Assembly: GCA_009778135.1 (NCBI GenBank)
Contig: WRKJ01000100.1
Location: forward strand, 1-46,833
Length of the DNA: 46,833 nt
Reading direction: 5' to 3'
Source: Defluviitaleaceae bacterium
Lineage (GTDB): Bacteria; Bacillota_I; Bacilli_A; MOL361; Turicibacteraceae
Below are positions 8,904 to 18,327 of the stretch, one piece after another. Positions within the stretch are counted from its first letter, which is position 1, and every line of letters begins with the position of its first letter. Both the position numbers and the translations under genes were made by a program. The notes beneath the pieces are model-generated. The model saw only the letters and a program-made list of their open reading frames with translations. It was not told the DNA's origin and made no database searches.

Positions 8904-10001
8904 TCAGTTGATGCCCTTTAAATATTCGGCATAGGCTGACATGAGCGGACCCACTGCTTTCGCTTCATCAGCAACGACTTTTTCAGAAATATAATACGCA
9001 TAAGAGCCATCACGACGAACCCCTTCAAATTCACCGAGACCTGCGACGCAAACGATGCCGCCAATATGCAACTGGCCTTTTTCTTCGTAACCATGCGTCG
9101 TGAGGATACCTGCTAATGCTTCGATGGCGACTTCTTTTAAAGCGTCGTCTAAAATGTTTAAGCGAATGCCTTTCAAGATGGCGTAAGCGACCATCGCAGT
9201 TCCAGATACTTCTACATAATTACCTGCGCGCTTTCCTTGATCAATGACTTGCCACCACATGCCCGTTGCTTCATCTCGAAACGGCAAAATGTCAGTAATG
9301 GCCCTTTTTGCCAAATCTTTTAAACCTTTATGATACTCAAAAATGGTTTCACTCATTTGATCGACCGTATCAACTAAAGCCATCAACAACCAGCCTTCTG
9401 CACGTAGCCAAAAATTTTCCGATAAGCCCGTTTCCTGATTGGCCCAAAACATCGATTTGCTGTCATCATAAGCATGGTAATAAAGGCCTGTCTTTTCATC
9501 TCGCAAAATCGCTTCAACCGTTTTAAATTGGTTGTAAATATCTGCATAACCCACATGTCCATTGTATTTATGTTCATATTCGGCATAAAATGGCAGTGCC
9601 ATATACAAACCGTCGAGCCAAACTTGATGCGGGTAACGTTTTTTATGCCAAAAATTACCTGCTGGAATACGCGGATGATGGTGCACTTGATCCATTTGTT
9701 TGCGAATGGCTTTTAAGTAACGCGCGTCCTTTGTTTTTTCGTAAGCGAAGAACAAAGCTTTTCCTGCGTTCAAATGGTCGATGTTGTATTCCGAAGCCGT
9801 ATAGCCTTTTAAGTCACCCGCTTCATCGACAAATTCATTTAAATAAGCTTCGAGAAAATGCCAATAAAATTCATCATTTGTCACTTCATATAGGTCAATG
9901 GCGCCTTTTAAAATAACACCGTCTTCATAACACCAAAAGCCTTTGTACGGGGTGAAATGGTTTAAAAATGTTTTAAAGTAAGGTTCATATGGATGAAGCA
10001 T
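8904..10001 (-). CDS. GH105 unsaturated (rhamno)galacturonyl hydrolase
   Basis: Family GH105 (YteR/YesR-like) enzyme of 365 residues that removes a delta-4,5-unsaturated uronic acid from the non-reducing end of pectin oligomers made by lyases. The (alpha/alpha)6-barrel motifs are visible: DHLNAGKALF, HQVWLDGLYMA with the likely catalytic Asp130, NFWLRAEGWLLMALVD, and VSGTAMVAYAI. No signal peptide, so cytoplasmic. Its product converts spontaneously to 5-keto-4-deoxyuronate, the substrate of KduI at the end of this operon. It lies between the permease (27 bp) and GH28 (15 bp) genes. Confidence 0.93.
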   Translation of the reverse strand: MLHPYEPYFKTFLNHFTPYKGFWCYEDGVILKGAIDLYEVTNDEFYWHFLEAYLNEFVDEAGDLKGYTASEYNIDHLNAGKALFFAYEKTKDARYLKAIRKQMDQVHHHPRIPAGNFWHKKRYPHQVWLDGLYMALPFYAEYEHKYNGHVGYADIYNQFKTVEAILRDEKTGLYYHAYDDSKSMFWANQETGLSENFWLRAEGWLLMALVDTVDQMSETIFEYHKGLKDLAKRAITDILPFRDEATGMWWQVIDQGKRAGNYVEVSGTAMVAYAILKGIRLNILDDALKEVAIEALAGILTTHGYEEKGQLHIGGIVCVAGLGEFEGVRRDGSYAYYISEKVVADEAKAVGPLMSAYAEYLKGIN

Positions 10002-10028
10002 CGTTTTTCCTCGCTTTCATGATGTTTG

Positions 10029-10883
10029 TTATTCTTTCGATCCGGTTGAAGCAATGCCATCAATAAAATAACGTTGCATGGCAAAGAAAATGATAATCGC
10101 TGGTAACAACGCCATTACCGACTGCGCAAATAAGTTTCGCCACACAATCGCTGTATCTGCCGGTTGTAAACCTAATCTGAGCGCTTGTTGCAACGACCAG
10201 TTGCTCGCAGATCTTAAATAGATTTGAGGCCCTAAAAAGTCGTTCATTCCCCACATAAATGTCAGGAGCCCAACCGTAATAATCGCTGGCTTCATCACAG
10301 GAACCAAAATAAGCACCAATGTTTGGAAAGAATGACAACCATCAATTTTAGCTGCTTCATCCAGTTCTTTTGGGATACCACGCATAAATTGAATCAACAT
10401 AAAAGTAAAGAAGGAACCTGTCGCAAACGCATTTTCCAACCATAAAGGAAAGAACGTATCCACCAGATCAAAGCGTTGGTAAAGTTGGAACATCGGAATT
10501 CGAAAAATAACTTCTGGCATCAATAGCGTGATGATGACCAATGTGAAGAAGAATTTTTTTCCTTTGAACGTAAAGCGTGTCAAAGCATAAGCGGTTAAGA
10601 CGCTTGACACGACTTGTCCAATCACGCGTGGAATTAAAAATTGTAATGTATTCCAAAAGTAAAAGAGCAAACTGTGTCCACCCGCCATCCAACCTTCACG
10701 AATGCTGTCAAAAACGTTGTACGGATTTTGTGGGATCAAACCAGCGGAAGTAAAGATTTCATGGTTAGGTCTAAACATACCGACGACTAACCACAACAAC
10801 GGGTATAACATCATCATCGCTACCAACCCTAAAGTGAGATAGCGTAACGCATTTAATAGTTTTCTTTTTGTAGAGAAAGTCAT
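10029..10883 (-). CDS. ABC sugar permease, CUT1 family (MalG/LplC-like)
   Basis: Inner-membrane permease (284 aa, about six helices) of a carbohydrate ABC importer. The cytoplasmic EAA loop ELDEAAKIDGCHSFQTLVL (about 173-190) contacts the ATPase. N-terminal LPLLWLVVGMFRPN-like and C-terminal FFAMQRYFIDGI segments are typical of the MalG partner. With the adjacent permease and lipoprotein it forms an oligogalacturonide/rhamnogalacturonan-type transporter. No ATPase gene is in the operon, so a shared MsmX-type ATPase elsewhere is likely. The gap to the upstream permease is 25 bp. Confidence 0.93.
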   Translation of the reverse strand: MTFSTKRKLLNALRYLTLGLVAMMMLYPLLWLVVGMFRPNHEIFTSAGLIPQNPYNVFDSIREGWMAGGHSLLFYFWNTLQFLIPRVIGQVVSSVLTAYALTRFTFKGKKFFFTLVIITLLMPEVIFRIPMFQLYQRFDLVDTFFPLWLENAFATGSFFTFMLIQFMRGIPKELDEAAKIDGCHSFQTLVLILVPVMKPAIITVGLLTFMWGMNDFLGPQIYLRSASNWSLQQALRLGLQPADTAIVWRNLFAQSVMALLPAIIIFFAMQRYFIDGIASTGSKE

Positions 10884-10908
10884 ACAAGTCGCACCTTTCG
10901 CAATAGAC

Positions 10909-11826
10909 TTAGTCGTTATAAAATACCCATTTATTTGAAAATTTAAAGATCATCAAGGTCGCAATCATAATGAGCACAAACATGACCCAAGAAGCTGCTG
11001 CCGCAATACCAAAATTGCCTTGTTCAAAAGCCCGTTGGTAAATAAAGATATTCAGCAATAATGTCGACGTTCCAGGGCCACCTGGTGTCGTAGGAACTAA
11101 AAAGGGACCATTAAACTCTTGAAAAGCAGCCACCATTAATTGAATGATGTTAAATAAAATGGTTGGCGTAATAATCGGAATGGTGATGGTAAAAAACTGT
11201 CGCCATTTTTTGGCACCATCAATGGATGCTGCTTCATACAAGGTGAGTGGCACATTTTGAAGCGCTGACAAGAAAATTAACATGACCGATCCAAATTGCC
11301 ACGCTCTTAGCAATGAAATAACGATCAAAGCCGTCCCACCTTGAACCATCCAACCGACAGGATCAATCCCAAAAACACCAAGAAACGCATTGACCAACCC
11401 TTGATTACCCCATACTGCGCGCCATAAAATGGCAATGGATACAGAGCCTCCTAAAATAGAGGGAATATAAAACGCAGTTCTAAAAAAGCCAATGCCTTTT
11501 AGTTTAAAATTTAAAATAAAGGCAATAAACAACGCCACAACCAAGACCAAAGGGACTGTTAAAAACACATAGCGGAATGTCACAGCCAATGAATCCCGGA
11601 ACAAAACACCATTCATACTCTCGCCAAAGAGAATTTCTTCAAAATTGCCAAAACCAACAAACACGGGTTCTGGCCAGCCAATCCTTTCTTGAAACAGACT
11701 AATTCGAAAAGCTTCAATAAAAGGCATTAATCTAAAGACGAGGATGCCAATGATAAAGGGAATCAAATACAAATAAGCATCGCTTGAGCTTAATCTGACT
11801 TTCTTTTTTTTCATCTGATCACACAC
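10909..11826 (-). CDS. ABC sugar permease, CUT1 family (MalF/LplB-like)
   Basis: Permease of 305 residues with about six membrane helices and the EAA loop LYEAASIDGAKKWRQFF (about 196-212). The basic N-terminus MKKKKVRLSSSDAYLYLIPF is typical of the LplB/MsmF type. The start is GTG at 11826, 8 bases after an AGGAG core; the ATG four codons later is the alternative. It is partner to the permease at 10029-10883 and to the binding protein at 11895-13256, and is co-transcribed with both. Substrate by context: pectin oligogalacturonides. Confidence 0.92.
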   Translation of the reverse strand: MCDQMKKKKVRLSSSDAYLYLIPFIIGILVFRLMPFIEAFRISLFQERIGWPEPVFVGFGNFEEILFGESMNGVLFRDSLAVTFRYVFLTVPLVLVVALFIAFILNFKLKGIGFFRTAFYIPSILGGSVSIAILWRAVWGNQGLVNAFLGVFGIDPVGWMVQGGTALIVISLLRAWQFGSVMLIFLSALQNVPLTLYEAASIDGAKKWRQFFTITIPIITPTILFNIIQLMVAAFQEFNGPFLVPTTPGGPGTSTLLLNIFIYQRAFEQGNFGIAAAASWVMFVLIMIATLMIFKFSNKWVFYND

Positions 11827-11894
11827 AGTACTCTCTCCTCTTATGTAGTGCCCATGTCAATAGTAAAACTAACAAATGCACCTGTTTTAATCAT

Positions 11895-13256
11895 TTAATC
11901 AACAAGGTGTTGATTGATTTCTGCTTGTAAATTGTTGTAGACAAACTGAGCAGCTTCAGATACTGTACTTTCACCAGATTGAATGGCTTCTAGTCTTGAT
12001 TCAATGACTTCACGAACATTTGGAAATTCAAGCATCGGATGAAACGTCACTGTTTCAGCATTTTGATGCAAAGCGACTGCATCAATGACTAAATTGTCAA
12101 GATTTAACGCATCAAAATGGGCACGACCAGCTGTATTCATGGGCACGCCACGATCGGTTTGAAGAATTTCCACTGCCCTTTGATCTGTTAACATGAATTC
12201 TAAAAATGCCGCTGCAACTTCTGGATATTCAGTGTGCTGAGCAATTCCCCAAACCATTGAAGGTCTTGATAACCATCCCGAATTTAATGCACCATCCATG
12301 GTAAAATGAGGACGAATGCGCACCACATCTGGACTTTCTAAATTACCAATCCACGCATTAATGGAAGAATCCCATTCAGATACACCACCATAAGCACCTG
12401 AAATCCACAATGGGTTTTGCGCATTGATCGGATCTGAATCAAATTGTAAATCAGGAATAACACCATTATCTAAAAAATCTTGAATGAGCTGAAAGCCTTG
12501 TGTTAACTCCTCTAATGTATGGTTCAATTCAAAGTCGTCATCGATAAAGGGTCGACCTGTTAATTGCTCTAAATAAGAATAAACCATGTAAGCAAGTGAT
12601 TGTCTGCCAAGCGGTGACAAAGCAAACACATCATTACCGTGATACGCTTGAATGGCATTTCCAGCTGCCATTAACTCTTCCCACGTATGAATCTCATGAA
12701 CATCTAAGCCAGCAGCTTCATAAATATCCGTTCTTAAAAATGGCACACGGGCCGTCATTCCAACTGGGACACCTTGGAGAATACCATTAGTTCTTGTCAT
12801 ATTAAGTTCATCAGCCGTCCAATTCGACAAATCTAAATATGCCGTAATCCGCGGATCCTCTAAATCCATAAAGGTCGTTCCAAAAGGTGAAAATAACGTT
12901 AACCAGTTAAAATTAAGTTGAATCACATCAGAGGTACTATTTGCCAATAAATCTGCAGTAATGCGATCTTGCCAACCTTCAAACACACCGTATTCTGGTA
13001 AAATGGTCACGCCAGGATTTTCTTCAATAAATAAGTCAATAACGGCTTTCGTTGCATCATGACGCCCTTCATTCCCCCACCAGCTGACACGAATGGTTCC
13101 CTGTAACCCCATTAAATTTGGATCTTCAATCGCCGCATCAGTTGGTGCTGTTGGATCTGGTTCGACAGTTACATCAGAATCACCGTTTCCACAAGCCGCT
13201 AAAATGAAGAGGATCCCTGTCAATAAGGCGAACCCTAATACGTTTTTCTTTTGCAT
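11895..13256 (-). CDS. extracellular sugar-binding lipoprotein of the ABC importer
   Basis: Family 1 solute-binding protein (453 aa), membrane-anchored by lipid. The signal peptide MQKKNVLGFALLTGILFILAAC ends in a lipobox (LAAC, Cys22), followed by an acidic linker rich in Asp, Pro and Thr. The mature part begins GTIRVSWWGNEGRHDATKAV, typical of carbohydrate binding proteins. First gene of the pectin operon: a GGAGG site precedes the ATG at 13256 and the promoter lies about 90-120 bases upstream. Binding of galacturonide oligomers is inferred from the genes downstream. Confidence 0.94.
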   Translation of the reverse strand: MQKKNVLGFALLTGILFILAACGNGDSDVTVEPDPTAPTDAAIEDPNLMGLQGTIRVSWWGNEGRHDATKAVIDLFIEENPGVTILPEYGVFEGWQDRITADLLANSTSDVIQLNFNWLTLFSPFGTTFMDLEDPRITAYLDLSNWTADELNMTRTNGILQGVPVGMTARVPFLRTDIYEAAGLDVHEIHTWEELMAAGNAIQAYHGNDVFALSPLGRQSLAYMVYSYLEQLTGRPFIDDDFELNHTLEELTQGFQLIQDFLDNGVIPDLQFDSDPINAQNPLWISGAYGGVSEWDSSINAWIGNLESPDVVRIRPHFTMDGALNSGWLSRPSMVWGIAQHTEYPEVAAAFLEFMLTDQRAVEILQTDRGVPMNTAGRAHFDALNLDNLVIDAVALHQNAETVTFHPMLEFPNVREVIESRLEAIQSGESTVSEAAQFVYNNLQAEINQHLVD

Positions 13257-13306
13257 TTTTACTCCTCCTTGGCATTAACATCTTTTTTCAAAATGCCTTT
13301 TATCGA

Positions 13307-13352
13307 ATGATACGTATTTACGAACGTCATTCGCAAATACTGTATGTATCAT
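13307..13352. promoter_or_regulatory. large inverted repeat, likely operator of the pectin operon
   Basis: The core 13314-13340 is a 27-bp near-palindrome: half-site GTATTTACGAACG, a central T, and CATTCGCAAATAC, with 11 of 13 positions matching. An outer pair, ATGATAC (13307-13313) and GTATCAT (13346-13352), flanks it, and the right arm overlaps the -10 box. Placed at the start point and -10, it would suit repression. The IclR protein encoded in the operon is the first candidate to bind it, although LacI or GntR types elsewhere are possible. Confidence 0.65.
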
Positions 13353-13376
13353 AGCACAGAAGATCAAAATATGCAA
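13348..13376 (-). promoter_or_regulatory. promoter of the pectin/galacturonate operon
   Basis: Reading the minus strand, TTGCAT (13371-13376) is followed by 17 bases and TATGAT (13348-13353), a good sigma-A promoter. Transcription would start near 13341, inside or at the edge of the inverted repeat at 13314-13340. No further strong promoter was seen down to kduI, so all twelve genes are probably read from here. Confidence 0.75.
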
Positions 13377-13461
13377 GCTCTTTTCTTTTTAAATATGATT
13401 TTTTTTGAATTTGCTTTCTTTTTCCAAAAGAAGACGTTCTTTTAAGTTTTGTTCACACATG

Positions 13462-13490
13462 AAAAAGGTATCCTACAAACGTAGCATACC
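13462..13490 (-). terminator. intrinsic terminator of the exporter operon
   Basis: Stem arms 13467-13476 and 13481-13490 (GGTATCCTAC with GTAGCATACC, one C-C mismatch) close a 4-base loop. On the minus strand five T follow (13462-13466). It lies 32 bases after the stop of the gene at 13522 and ends the ABC exporter operon. Confidence 0.75.
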
Positions 13491-13521
13491 AAAGTCATCT
13501 TTCATTTATCTCAAAGGGTTA

Positions 13522-14106
13522 TCAATTGATGAGGTCATCCAGTATCGCAATCAATTGATCGTTTAATCCGAGCATGGATAACAGTAATTCATCTGTAAAA
13601 ATAGGCACCCACAGTAAACCTTCTCTTTCAAGCGGGATTTCAATTGCTTGCGTGGTCGTGATCATTTCAATGTCATCATCTTCTAACAGCGTTAACAACC
13701 CTTGAATCAAAACCTCTTCAAAGCCATCATTTAATGCTGTTGCAAAAAGTGAGCCTAAATTCGACCACATATTTGCCAACAGAATCTTGTGGTTATGCGT
13801 AACCAGTCTAGGTAAGTCAACAACTGTGAGTTCCATGTTCACATAAGCCATTGACCCTTGAATCGTTGAGCCTGTTATTTCATAAGATAATTCATCAAAA
13901 TAAATGTCCCATAAAGCACGAAACAACGCTTCTTGTCCGTCGGTCAATTCTAAAGCCAGCTCATCTAGCTCTAACGTTTCTAATTGTGCCATCATTTGTC
14001 CAACCGTCCATTCAGGTAAACGAGGTCGAACAATGGCGTACCCGATCCCAAGTAGACTGAATAACATGACAACAACTAAGCTGACGATTAACATTTTCTT
14101 GTTCAT
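13522..14106 (-). CDS. membrane-anchored extracytoplasmic protein of unknown function
   Basis: I do not recognise this 194-residue protein. One hydrophobic segment near the N-terminus (about residues 5-26) could be an uncleaved anchor or signal peptide; there is no lipobox cysteine. The remainder is acidic and predicted to be outside the cell, rich in Leu, Asp and Glu (LETLELDELALELTDGQ, LLTLLEDDDIEM), with the pattern of a small ligand-binding or chaperone-like domain but no clear motif. An AAAGGGTG site precedes the ATG. Last gene of the operon with the MacB-like exporter and YwaF-like protein, so it may be an accessory subunit. Confidence 0.7.
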   Translation of the reverse strand: MNKKMLIVSLVVVMLFSLLGIGYAIVRPRLPEWTVGQMMAQLETLELDELALELTDGQEALFRALWDIYFDELSYEITGSTIQGSMAYVNMELTVVDLPRLVTHNHKILLANMWSNLGSLFATALNDGFEEVLIQGLLTLLEDDDIEMITTTQAIEIPLEREGLLWVPIFTDELLLSMLGLNDQLIAILDDLIN

Positions 14107-14142
14107 GGATTCACCCTTTCATTCTGTTTAACCCGCCAACTT

Positions 14143-15105
14143 TCAACACGCAAACTCAATGGCAAATTCAGCAGAAAATTCAGATAGATAGTTTTCATGT
14201 GACGTATGACCAACCGCTTTTGTTCTCGCTGCCACGAGCTTGGTATAAAATTGGCCGACAAATTTTGAAGCAATGAAAATGAGATAAGAAACAGTCGTCG
14301 AACCTGCGAGATAGATGACACAAACTGCTAGATAACCTAAAGCCAAGCTACCGCCTTGAGCTAAAATAAAGCGCTGTAAATGGCTCGCAAAAGGAATATT
14401 CGAAACAAACCAAGGCGAAATATGACCCAAGATCAAAAAGTTCCCTGGATAGCTATCCGCTGCATACATCCGACCGAGTCCGAGATATCCAGGTGTATAA
14501 AATCCCAGTAACGCAGCACCGATCACAATGCTTTGTGAAAGGACGAAATAACCTAAAAACATCATCACTGATCGTTTGAATCCTTGACTTTTAAACTCAA
14601 ACTTAACAAAACCAGTGGTGTACAGATAAACACCGATGACAAACATGATGACATGTAACACGATGGATTGAACAGAAATAAAGATCGGACCACGGAAAAT
14701 CGCTGCAGGCACAAGGACAGCTGCCATGCCACCTAACGTTAAATAAGTCGCCATAAAATAATTTAATTGTTGACGCAAACGTTCTTTTTTAACGAAAGAT
14801 GCCATTAGCATGACTGGCATCGGTAAGCTAGAAAGTTGAAACGGAAATTCACGGAATCTAAAATAATGCTCACCTGTAGATGGGAAAGTCATGATCACAA
14901 TGCGCCAAATTTCGGTCAAGATTAAAAAGATTGAGGTATAAAACATGATTTTTTTATACGTCGTTATGGATGTATTGCCTTTAAAATAAAGGCCAACAAA
15001 GATGGAAAGTAACACCAGTGTCATGATTGATGCGATATGAAAAGGACCTAAGACAGCTGGGACAAGATACCTGTTAATTTCCAATATACTCACTATATTT
15101 TGCAT
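14143..15105 (-). CDS. YwaF-like (TIGR02206-type) polytopic membrane protein
   Basis: A 320-residue protein with about seven or eight membrane helices. The overall pattern resembles the YwaF/TIGR02206 family, including FRFREFPFQLSSLPMPVML, matching the family's conserved polar segment before helix three, and the LxxGHISPWF region late in the protein. No enzyme function is established. It lies about 100 bp after the ABC exporter gene and 36 bp before the anchored unknown gene, all on one transcript. The C-terminal tail (about 285-320) is soluble. Family assignment is from the pattern only. Confidence 0.7.
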   Translation of the reverse strand: MQNIVSILEINRYLVPAVLGPFHIASIMTLVLLSIFVGLYFKGNTSITTYKKIMFYTSIFLILTEIWRIVIMTFPSTGEHYFRFREFPFQLSSLPMPVMLMASFVKKERLRQQLNYFMATYLTLGGMAAVLVPAAIFRGPIFISVQSIVLHVIMFVIGVYLYTTGFVKFEFKSQGFKRSVMMFLGYFVLSQSIVIGAALLGFYTPGYLGLGRMYAADSYPGNFLILGHISPWFVSNIPFASHLQRFILAQGGSLALGYLAVCVIYLAGSTTVSYLIFIASKFVGQFYTKLVAARTKAVGHTSHENYLSEFSAEFAIEFAC

Positions 15106-15207
15106 GCTTTTAACTCCTTAGTTGACATGATATGTCTTGATTATTCTGGGAAGTGTCGATACCACCTAACCCCATTCACCCACCCATTTCTACTTTTTTA
15201 AAGTGGC

Positions 15208-17784
15208 TTACTCTGAACGCAATGCTTCAACTGGATCTTTTTGAGCTGCCATTCGAGCTGGAATCATACCGCCTAATAAAGTCAAGCTCAAGCTGACAAG
15301 AATCAAGATCAACGCATGAAGCGGATTTAAATTTGCCACATTAACCAATTCTGTTGCTTCTTCTACAATGCGATTAATCGGCACAGTCAACCCGTAAGAA
15401 ATCGTAATGGCTAACAGTCCTGAACAAATCCCAATAATAAATGTTTCAGCATTGAACACACGTGAAATGTCCTTTTTTCTTGCACCTAATGCACGTAACA
15501 CACCGATCTCTTTCGTACGTTCGATCACAGAAATATAGGTGATAATCCCAATCATAATCACAGAAATAATTAAAGAAAAAGCGGAAAAAGCAATTAACGT
15601 CATGGTGACACCATCCATAATACCTCTCGTTAAATCTGTCACGGTGCTAGCCAAATCTGTATAAGCAATGCGATAAGCATCGTCTTCTTGATTCGCATTA
15701 AACTCATTAATATGCGCCGTAATCGCATCTTTTCCTTCAAAACTACTCGGATATAAGAAGATCATCATTGGCAAATCATCACCACCCCAAGTCGCAATTA
15801 ACGCATCTCTGACCGTTTCATTAATGTCTTCAAAAGTCATCACATGGTAATCAGCTTCTCTTTGTGCTTGCACAATATCAGATGTCATTTCAATGTCGAT
15901 GAGACGTCTTGCTAATGCATCACTATAAGCAATCCCAGGTCCAAGTATACTAAATGTAAGATCATCTGGACGGCGAATAACACCTGAAATCGTTAAAGTA
16001 ATGCTATCCTCAGACGCATACATGGCTTCAAGATCCTGATTAGGTAAAAAGTTTCCGTGCTCTGTTTGCATATAGAAATCATTATTCGTAATTAACCTAA
16101 ACTCGGTACCAATAATGTCATCAAAATCGACTCTTTCTAAGCCTTCTAGATCAAACCCAATCTCTTCTAATAATGAATCCTCAACTCGATTGTAAATGTC
16201 AACCACGAGAACCAAATCGGTTTCACTTGTTGGAAAAGCACCCGCTAATAGATCAAAGTTCTGCTCAAGAAAAGAAACATCGTCTTCTTCTGAATGTTCA
16301 GGAAATGAGCTTAACCTGGCACCTGCTAGTCCACTCGCCACATCTGCCACAGCCGTATCTTCACCACCTAAAGTTGTCCGGATAAACGCACCATCATCTA
16401 ATTGACGTAATAAATTAAGCGTCGTGAGACGTGTAAAGCCAATGGTGGTTAAATATTCAGAATCTATTTCAGTCAGATGATCTAAAAACTCAGGGGTGAA
16501 CACATTGTTATGTGCCCGAGATTCCTCTTCGCTGTCAATGAGATAAACGCCGTCCGTCTCTGCAAATCTCATGGCTAACAACGGATCGTCGTCCTCAGGC
16601 ATTTGAAGCACTTGTCCAAGTTCGATCAATGTCATCTCAGTTTGCGCAATAATCAATGGGAATTCAGACAAAGCATTCACTTGAAATTGGTCAATTTGGT
16701 CTTGAAACCCATTTGATAAACTCAAAATAAGGGCAATTCCAATAATACCAATGCTTGAAGCGAAAGCAACGAGCGCTGTTCGCCACACTTTCATTAAAAT
16801 GTTTTTTCGAGATAGGTTTAATGCCGTTAAAAAACTCATGCTCGTATGAGTGAGTTCATAAGTTGAATTTGAAGGTCCATTGTCTTTGTTTGAATCTGAA
16901 ATATTCGTGACTTCCCCATTGCAATAATGAATGATTCGATCATCAGCATGTTCAGGCAATGTGGGGTTTTTCGTGATTCGAACAATTAACTGATCATCTT
17001 GATGGTTCACAATTTCTTTCACAACATGAATAATTTGTTCATCTGTTTTTGCACTTAAATCACTTGTTAGCGTATCTGTTAATGTGACATCCGGTGCTTT
17101 CATATAAGGATGAGAATCATAAATGACACACCCATCTTGAAAGCGAATAAGCCGGTCTGCATAAGCTTCTGCCAATTCTGGATTATGCGTCACCATAATG
17201 ACGAGCTTATCTCGTGCAATTTCTTTAATTAATTCCATAATCTGATCGCTGGTTCGCGTGTCTAAAGCACCCGTTGGCTCATCAGCTAAAATAATATCTG
17301 GATCATTGGCAAGTGCACGGGCAATGGCGACGCGTTGCATCTGTCCACCTGAAAGCTGACTCGGCCTTTTATTCATGTGATCTTTTAACCCAACCCGTTC
17401 AAGCACTGTCAGTGTTTTAGCACGTTTGTCTTTAAAATTTAACCCACTTAATGTCATACCCATTTCAACATTATCAATTAAATTTAAATGCGGAATGAGA
17501 TTATAACTTTGGAAGACAAACCCAACACTATTGTTTCGATAAGCATCCCAATCCCCATCTTTAAAGTCTTTCGTTGACTTTTGATTAATGATCAAATCCC
17601 CTTCATCATAGCGATCAAGTCCACCCAAAATATTTAAACATGTCGTTTTTCCAGACCCACTCGTACCTAGAATCGCTACAAATTCATTTTTACGAAAATT
17701 TAAATGAATACCATCCAAAGCAACTTGTTCAAAATTTCCTGTTCTATAGGTTTTTCTTATTCCTTTTAATTGAAGCACAAACAT
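15208..17784 (-). CDS. MacB/FtsX-type ABC exporter, ATPase fused to permease
   Basis: An 858-residue fusion. The ATPase half has Walker [10 protein letters not shown] (40-48), signature LSGGQ (144-148), Walker B IILADEP (164-170) and the switch His200. The permease half has TM1 at about 337-356, a roughly 320-residue extracellular domain, then three helices with the FtsX block ([19 protein letters not shown]) and the terminal [17 protein letters not shown]. Such mechanotransmission exporters move peptides, lipids or antibiotics, or release lipoproteins. Between ATPase and permease, residues 265-298 repeat the end of the ATPase domain (193-226), apparently an internal duplication. AGAGGAG lies close before the ATG at 17784; the GTG two codons later has better spacing. 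First gene of its operon. Confidence 0.9.
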   Translation of the reverse strand: MFVLQLKGIRKTYRTGNFEQVALDGIHLNFRKNEFVAILGTSGSGKTTCLNILGGLDRYDEGDLIINQKSTKDFKDGDWDAYRNNSVGFVFQSYNLIPHLNLIDNVEMGMTLSGLNFKDKRAKTLTVLERVGLKDHMNKRPSQLSGGQMQRVAIARALANDPDIILADEPTGALDTRTSDQIMELIKEIARDKLVIMVTHNPELAEAYADRLIRFQDGCVIYDSHPYMKAPDVTLTDTLTSDLSAKTDEQIIHVVKEIVNHQDDQLIVRITKNPTLPEHADDRIIHYCNGEVTNISDSNKDNGPSNSTYELTHTSMSFLTALNLSRKNILMKVWRTALVAFASSIGIIGIALILSLSNGFQDQIDQFQVNALSEFPLIIAQTEMTLIELGQVLQMPEDDDPLLAMRFAETDGVYLIDSEEESRAHNNVFTPEFLDHLTEIDSEYLTTIGFTRLTTLNLLRQLDDGAFIRTTLGGEDTAVADVASGLAGARLSSFPEHSEEDDVSFLEQNFDLLAGAFPTSETDLVLVVDIYNRVEDSLLEEIGFDLEGLERVDFDDIIGTEFRLITNNDFYMQTEHGNFLPNQDLEAMYASEDSITLTISGVIRRPDDLTFSILGPGIAYSDALARRLIDIEMTSDIVQAQREADYHVMTFEDINETVRDALIATWGGDDLPMMIFLYPSSFEGKDAITAHINEFNANQEDDAYRIAYTDLASTVTDLTRGIMDGVTMTLIAFSAFSLIISVIMIGIITYISVIERTKEIGVLRALGARKKDISRVFNAETFIIGICSGLLAITISYGLTVPINRIVEEATELVNVANLNPLHALILILVSLSLTLLGGMIPARMAAQKDPVEALRSE

Positions 17785-17819
17785 ATTCTCCTCTCTGTAA
17801 AATGCATCATGTGTTACAA

Positions 17820-17829
17820 TGAGCGCTCA
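17820..17829. promoter_or_regulatory. 10-bp perfect palindrome in the exporter leader
   Basis: TGAGCGCTCA lies 35 bases before the exporter start codon and about 90 bases after its -10 box. It is the only sharp palindrome in this AT-rich leader and could be a repressor site or a small hairpin. No matching copy was found elsewhere in the window. Confidence 0.3.
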
Positions 17830-17919
17830 ATCAACGAACCTTTTCCATTTTTAATTCGTTATCCCTTGGGCTTTTCTACACTCAGAATCACCACCAACAT
17901 TTTCAAATTAGCTGTTATC

Positions 17920-17947
17920 ATTATAGCATATCATCTCCAAAATGCAA
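17920..17947 (-). promoter_or_regulatory. promoter of the ABC exporter operon
   Basis: On the minus strand TTGCAT (17942-17947), 16 bases, then TATAAT (17920-17925). The transcript would begin near 17913 with a leader of about 130 bases. The stretch 17948-18110 further upstream is AT-rich and shows nothing else. Confidence 0.75.
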
Positions 17948-18113
17948 GTTTTTTTGCCAAATTTTTCTCCACAAGGGCATTATTTCTTATGATTCTATTT
18001 ATAAAACTTAGATTTTTATACAATAAACTACTTATTAGTACTACTTTTAACGAATTTAACAATGATTGGAAAGTGAAAAGTTACACAATTTTTAAAATGA
18101 AGCAGATAGAGGC

Positions 18114-18142
18114 TGTTTTAATCTCGATCAATATGTTATAAT
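18114..18142 (+). promoter_or_regulatory. promoter of the FAD-oxidoreductase/plsY operon
   Basis: TGTTTT (18114-18119), 17 bases, TATAAT (18137-18142). The -10 is perfect and the -35 weak. It is divergent from the exporter promoter. The predicted start near 18149 leaves a leader of about 180 bases. Confidence 0.55.
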
Positions 18143-18148
18143 TTAAAC

Positions 18149-18309
18149 ATGTCGTGTCTAAGCGAACGCTTCACGAAAATGATGCGTTCATTAAAGTCGA
18201 CCATTCAAAGCTTCCTAAGTCCAAGTCATCGCGACACTGCTTAGCAGTTGACACATGTAAAACGTGTAGCTTTAGACAATGTTTATGACAGCGACAGATT
18301 TTTACGACA
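18149..18309 (+). ncRNA. structured 5' leader of unknown class
   Basis: The leader before the FAD oxidoreductase can fold: GTGTC then TAAGC near its start can pair with GCTTA and GACAC about 85 bases later. Inside are GAACGC/GCGTTC and CTGC/GCAG hairpins. I could not match it to any riboswitch, T-box or ribosomal leader I know, and no terminator follows. It may be a regulatory leader or chance pairing. Confidence 0.3.
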
Positions 18310-18327
18310 ATGAAAAAGGTGAAAACT

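Noticed and set aside
9474-9916. Plus-strand open frames inside the GH105 gene
   Set aside because: Shadows of a well-supported minus-strand gene with family motifs.
17770-18141. Plus-strand open frame of 123 codons across the exporter leader
   Set aside because: Overlaps a strong minus-strand promoter, has an AT-driven composition, no ribosome site and no recognisable motif.
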